Shown in pieces: positions 4,895 through 5,467 of a stretch of DNA of 5,467 bases. Under the pieces are notes generated by a model. That model was not told where the DNA came from. It made no database searches and saw only the letters and a list, made by a program, of their open reading frames with translations. A program made the translations under genes and the position numbers. The first letter of the stretch is position 1. Every line of letters starts with the position of its first letter. The stretch is from Terriglobia bacterium (lineage in GTDB: Bacteria > Acidobacteriota > Terriglobia > UBA7540), in NCBI GenBank assembly GCA_030040515.1, contig JASHTO010000555.1, positions 1 to 5,467 of the forward strand, read 5' to 3'.

Positions 4895-5467
4895 TCACTC
4901 AATATTCTGCGCCTGCTCGCGCAGTTTTTCGATTTCGGTCTTCATCTCGATGGCCTGCCGAGTGATCTCCAGGCCCACTTCCGGAACGTCGGTAGTTTTG
5001 GAGAGCAGCGTATTGGCCTCGCGATTCATTTCCTGAAGCAGGAAATCGAGCTTCTTGCCGACTTCCGAGGTTTCTCCCAGCAGTTGACGAACCTGATCAA
5101 GATGGCTCTGGAAGCGCGTTAATTCCTCCGTGATGTCGGAGCGCGAGGCGAGGTAGGCAACTTCCTGCGCCAGCCGCACACCGTCCATCTCCACGCCGGC
5201 GGCCAGTTCGCGAATGCGTCCTTCCAGGCGCTGCTGATAGAATTCCGGCGCTTTTTCGGCGAGCTTCGAGACGCTGACACGAAGTGCCTCAAGCCGTCCC
5301 AAGCGCCCCTTGAGGTCCCGTTCGAGCGATTCGCCTTCGCGGACGCGCATTTTGTTCAATTCTTCGAGCGCCTCAGCCACGGAGCGATCGAGCACCTGGC
5401 GAATCAGCTCGAATTTTTCCGGAGTCACTTTCCCGTTGCCGCTCACGATCAATCCGGGAACGTGCAG
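4895..5467 (-). CDS. yicC: YicC/YloC family protein, partial (N-terminus beyond window)
   Basis: The frame enters from the right edge and ends with TGA at 4895, giving 190 residues of a protein that is normally about 290, so roughly the first 100 residues are missing. YicC/YloC proteins have been reported as endoribonucleases; E. coli YicC is linked to small-RNA turnover. The signature C-terminal DUF1732 region is unmistakable: SDITEELTRFQSHLDQ, then VGKKLDFLLQEMNREANTLLSK, and the terminal IEMKTEIEKLREQAQNIE, nearly identical in pattern to the E. coli ending. The central region (ERDLKGRLGRLEALRVSVSKL and onward) is predicted coiled, as in the family. The first Leu available in the window (TTG at 5452) is not the start, because the frame continues to the edge with LHVPG, which matches the internal family segment around WPG. 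It precedes gmk as in many bacteria. Confidence 0.95.
   Translation of the reverse strand: MHVPGLIVSGNGKVTPEKFELIRQVLDRSVAEALEELNKMRVREGESLERDLKGRLGRLEALRVSVSKLAEKAPEFYQQRLEGRIRELAAGVEMDGVRLAQEVAYLASRSDITEELTRFQSHLDQVRQLLGETSEVGKKLDFLLQEMNREANTLLSKTTDVPEVGLEITRQAIEMKTEIEKLREQAQNIE

Overview
The window is a compact, GC-rich bacterial chromosome segment in which every supported gene lies on the minus strand, so it reads from high to low coordinates. The order is yicC (cut by the right edge), gmk, rpoZ, a vapB-vapC toxin-antitoxin pair, coaBC, a family-4 uracil-DNA glycosylase, and a methylenetetrahydrofolate-reductase-like gene (cut by the left edge). The yicC-gmk-rpoZ-coaBC order is a widely conserved housekeeping cluster. 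The glycosylase following coaBC and the style of the palindromic intergenic repeats suggest an Acidobacteriota-like soil bacterium. That placement is an inference from gene order and repeat type, not a marker-gene result.

Region by region: 4895-5467 carries the C-terminal two thirds of YicC. Positions 4748-4894 are a leader containing a perfect GC hairpin. Positions 4133-4747 are guanylate kinase, and 3911-4126 are the omega subunit of RNA polymerase, 6 bases behind gmk with its Shine-Dalgarno over the end of gmk. Positions 3674-3910 hold a composite palindromic element (3729-3884) and a promoter-like sequence placed right against vapB. VapB and VapC (3042-3673) overlap by one base. Positions 2907-3041 are the coaBC leader, with an excellent Shine-Dalgarno far from the conserved start codon. 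coaBC (1680-2906) is followed by a 56-bp palindromic repeat and then the glycosylase (778-1611). A short gap with an imperfect palindrome leads into the partial reductase gene (1-671).

Functionally the backbone is housekeeping: RNA turnover (YicC), GMP to GDP (Gmk), transcription (omega), coenzyme A synthesis (CoaBC), removal of uracil from DNA, and probably one-carbon metabolism. The VapBC module has no metabolic link to these genes. Together with the repeat element beside it, it looks like an insertion between rpoZ and coaBC. I did not find a convincing new multi-gene system. The most unusual material is intergenic: a different palindromic element or hairpin in nearly every gap, a repeat that may extend the reading frame of the glycosylase, and two start regions (vapB, coaBC) that do not follow ordinary ribosome-binding rules.
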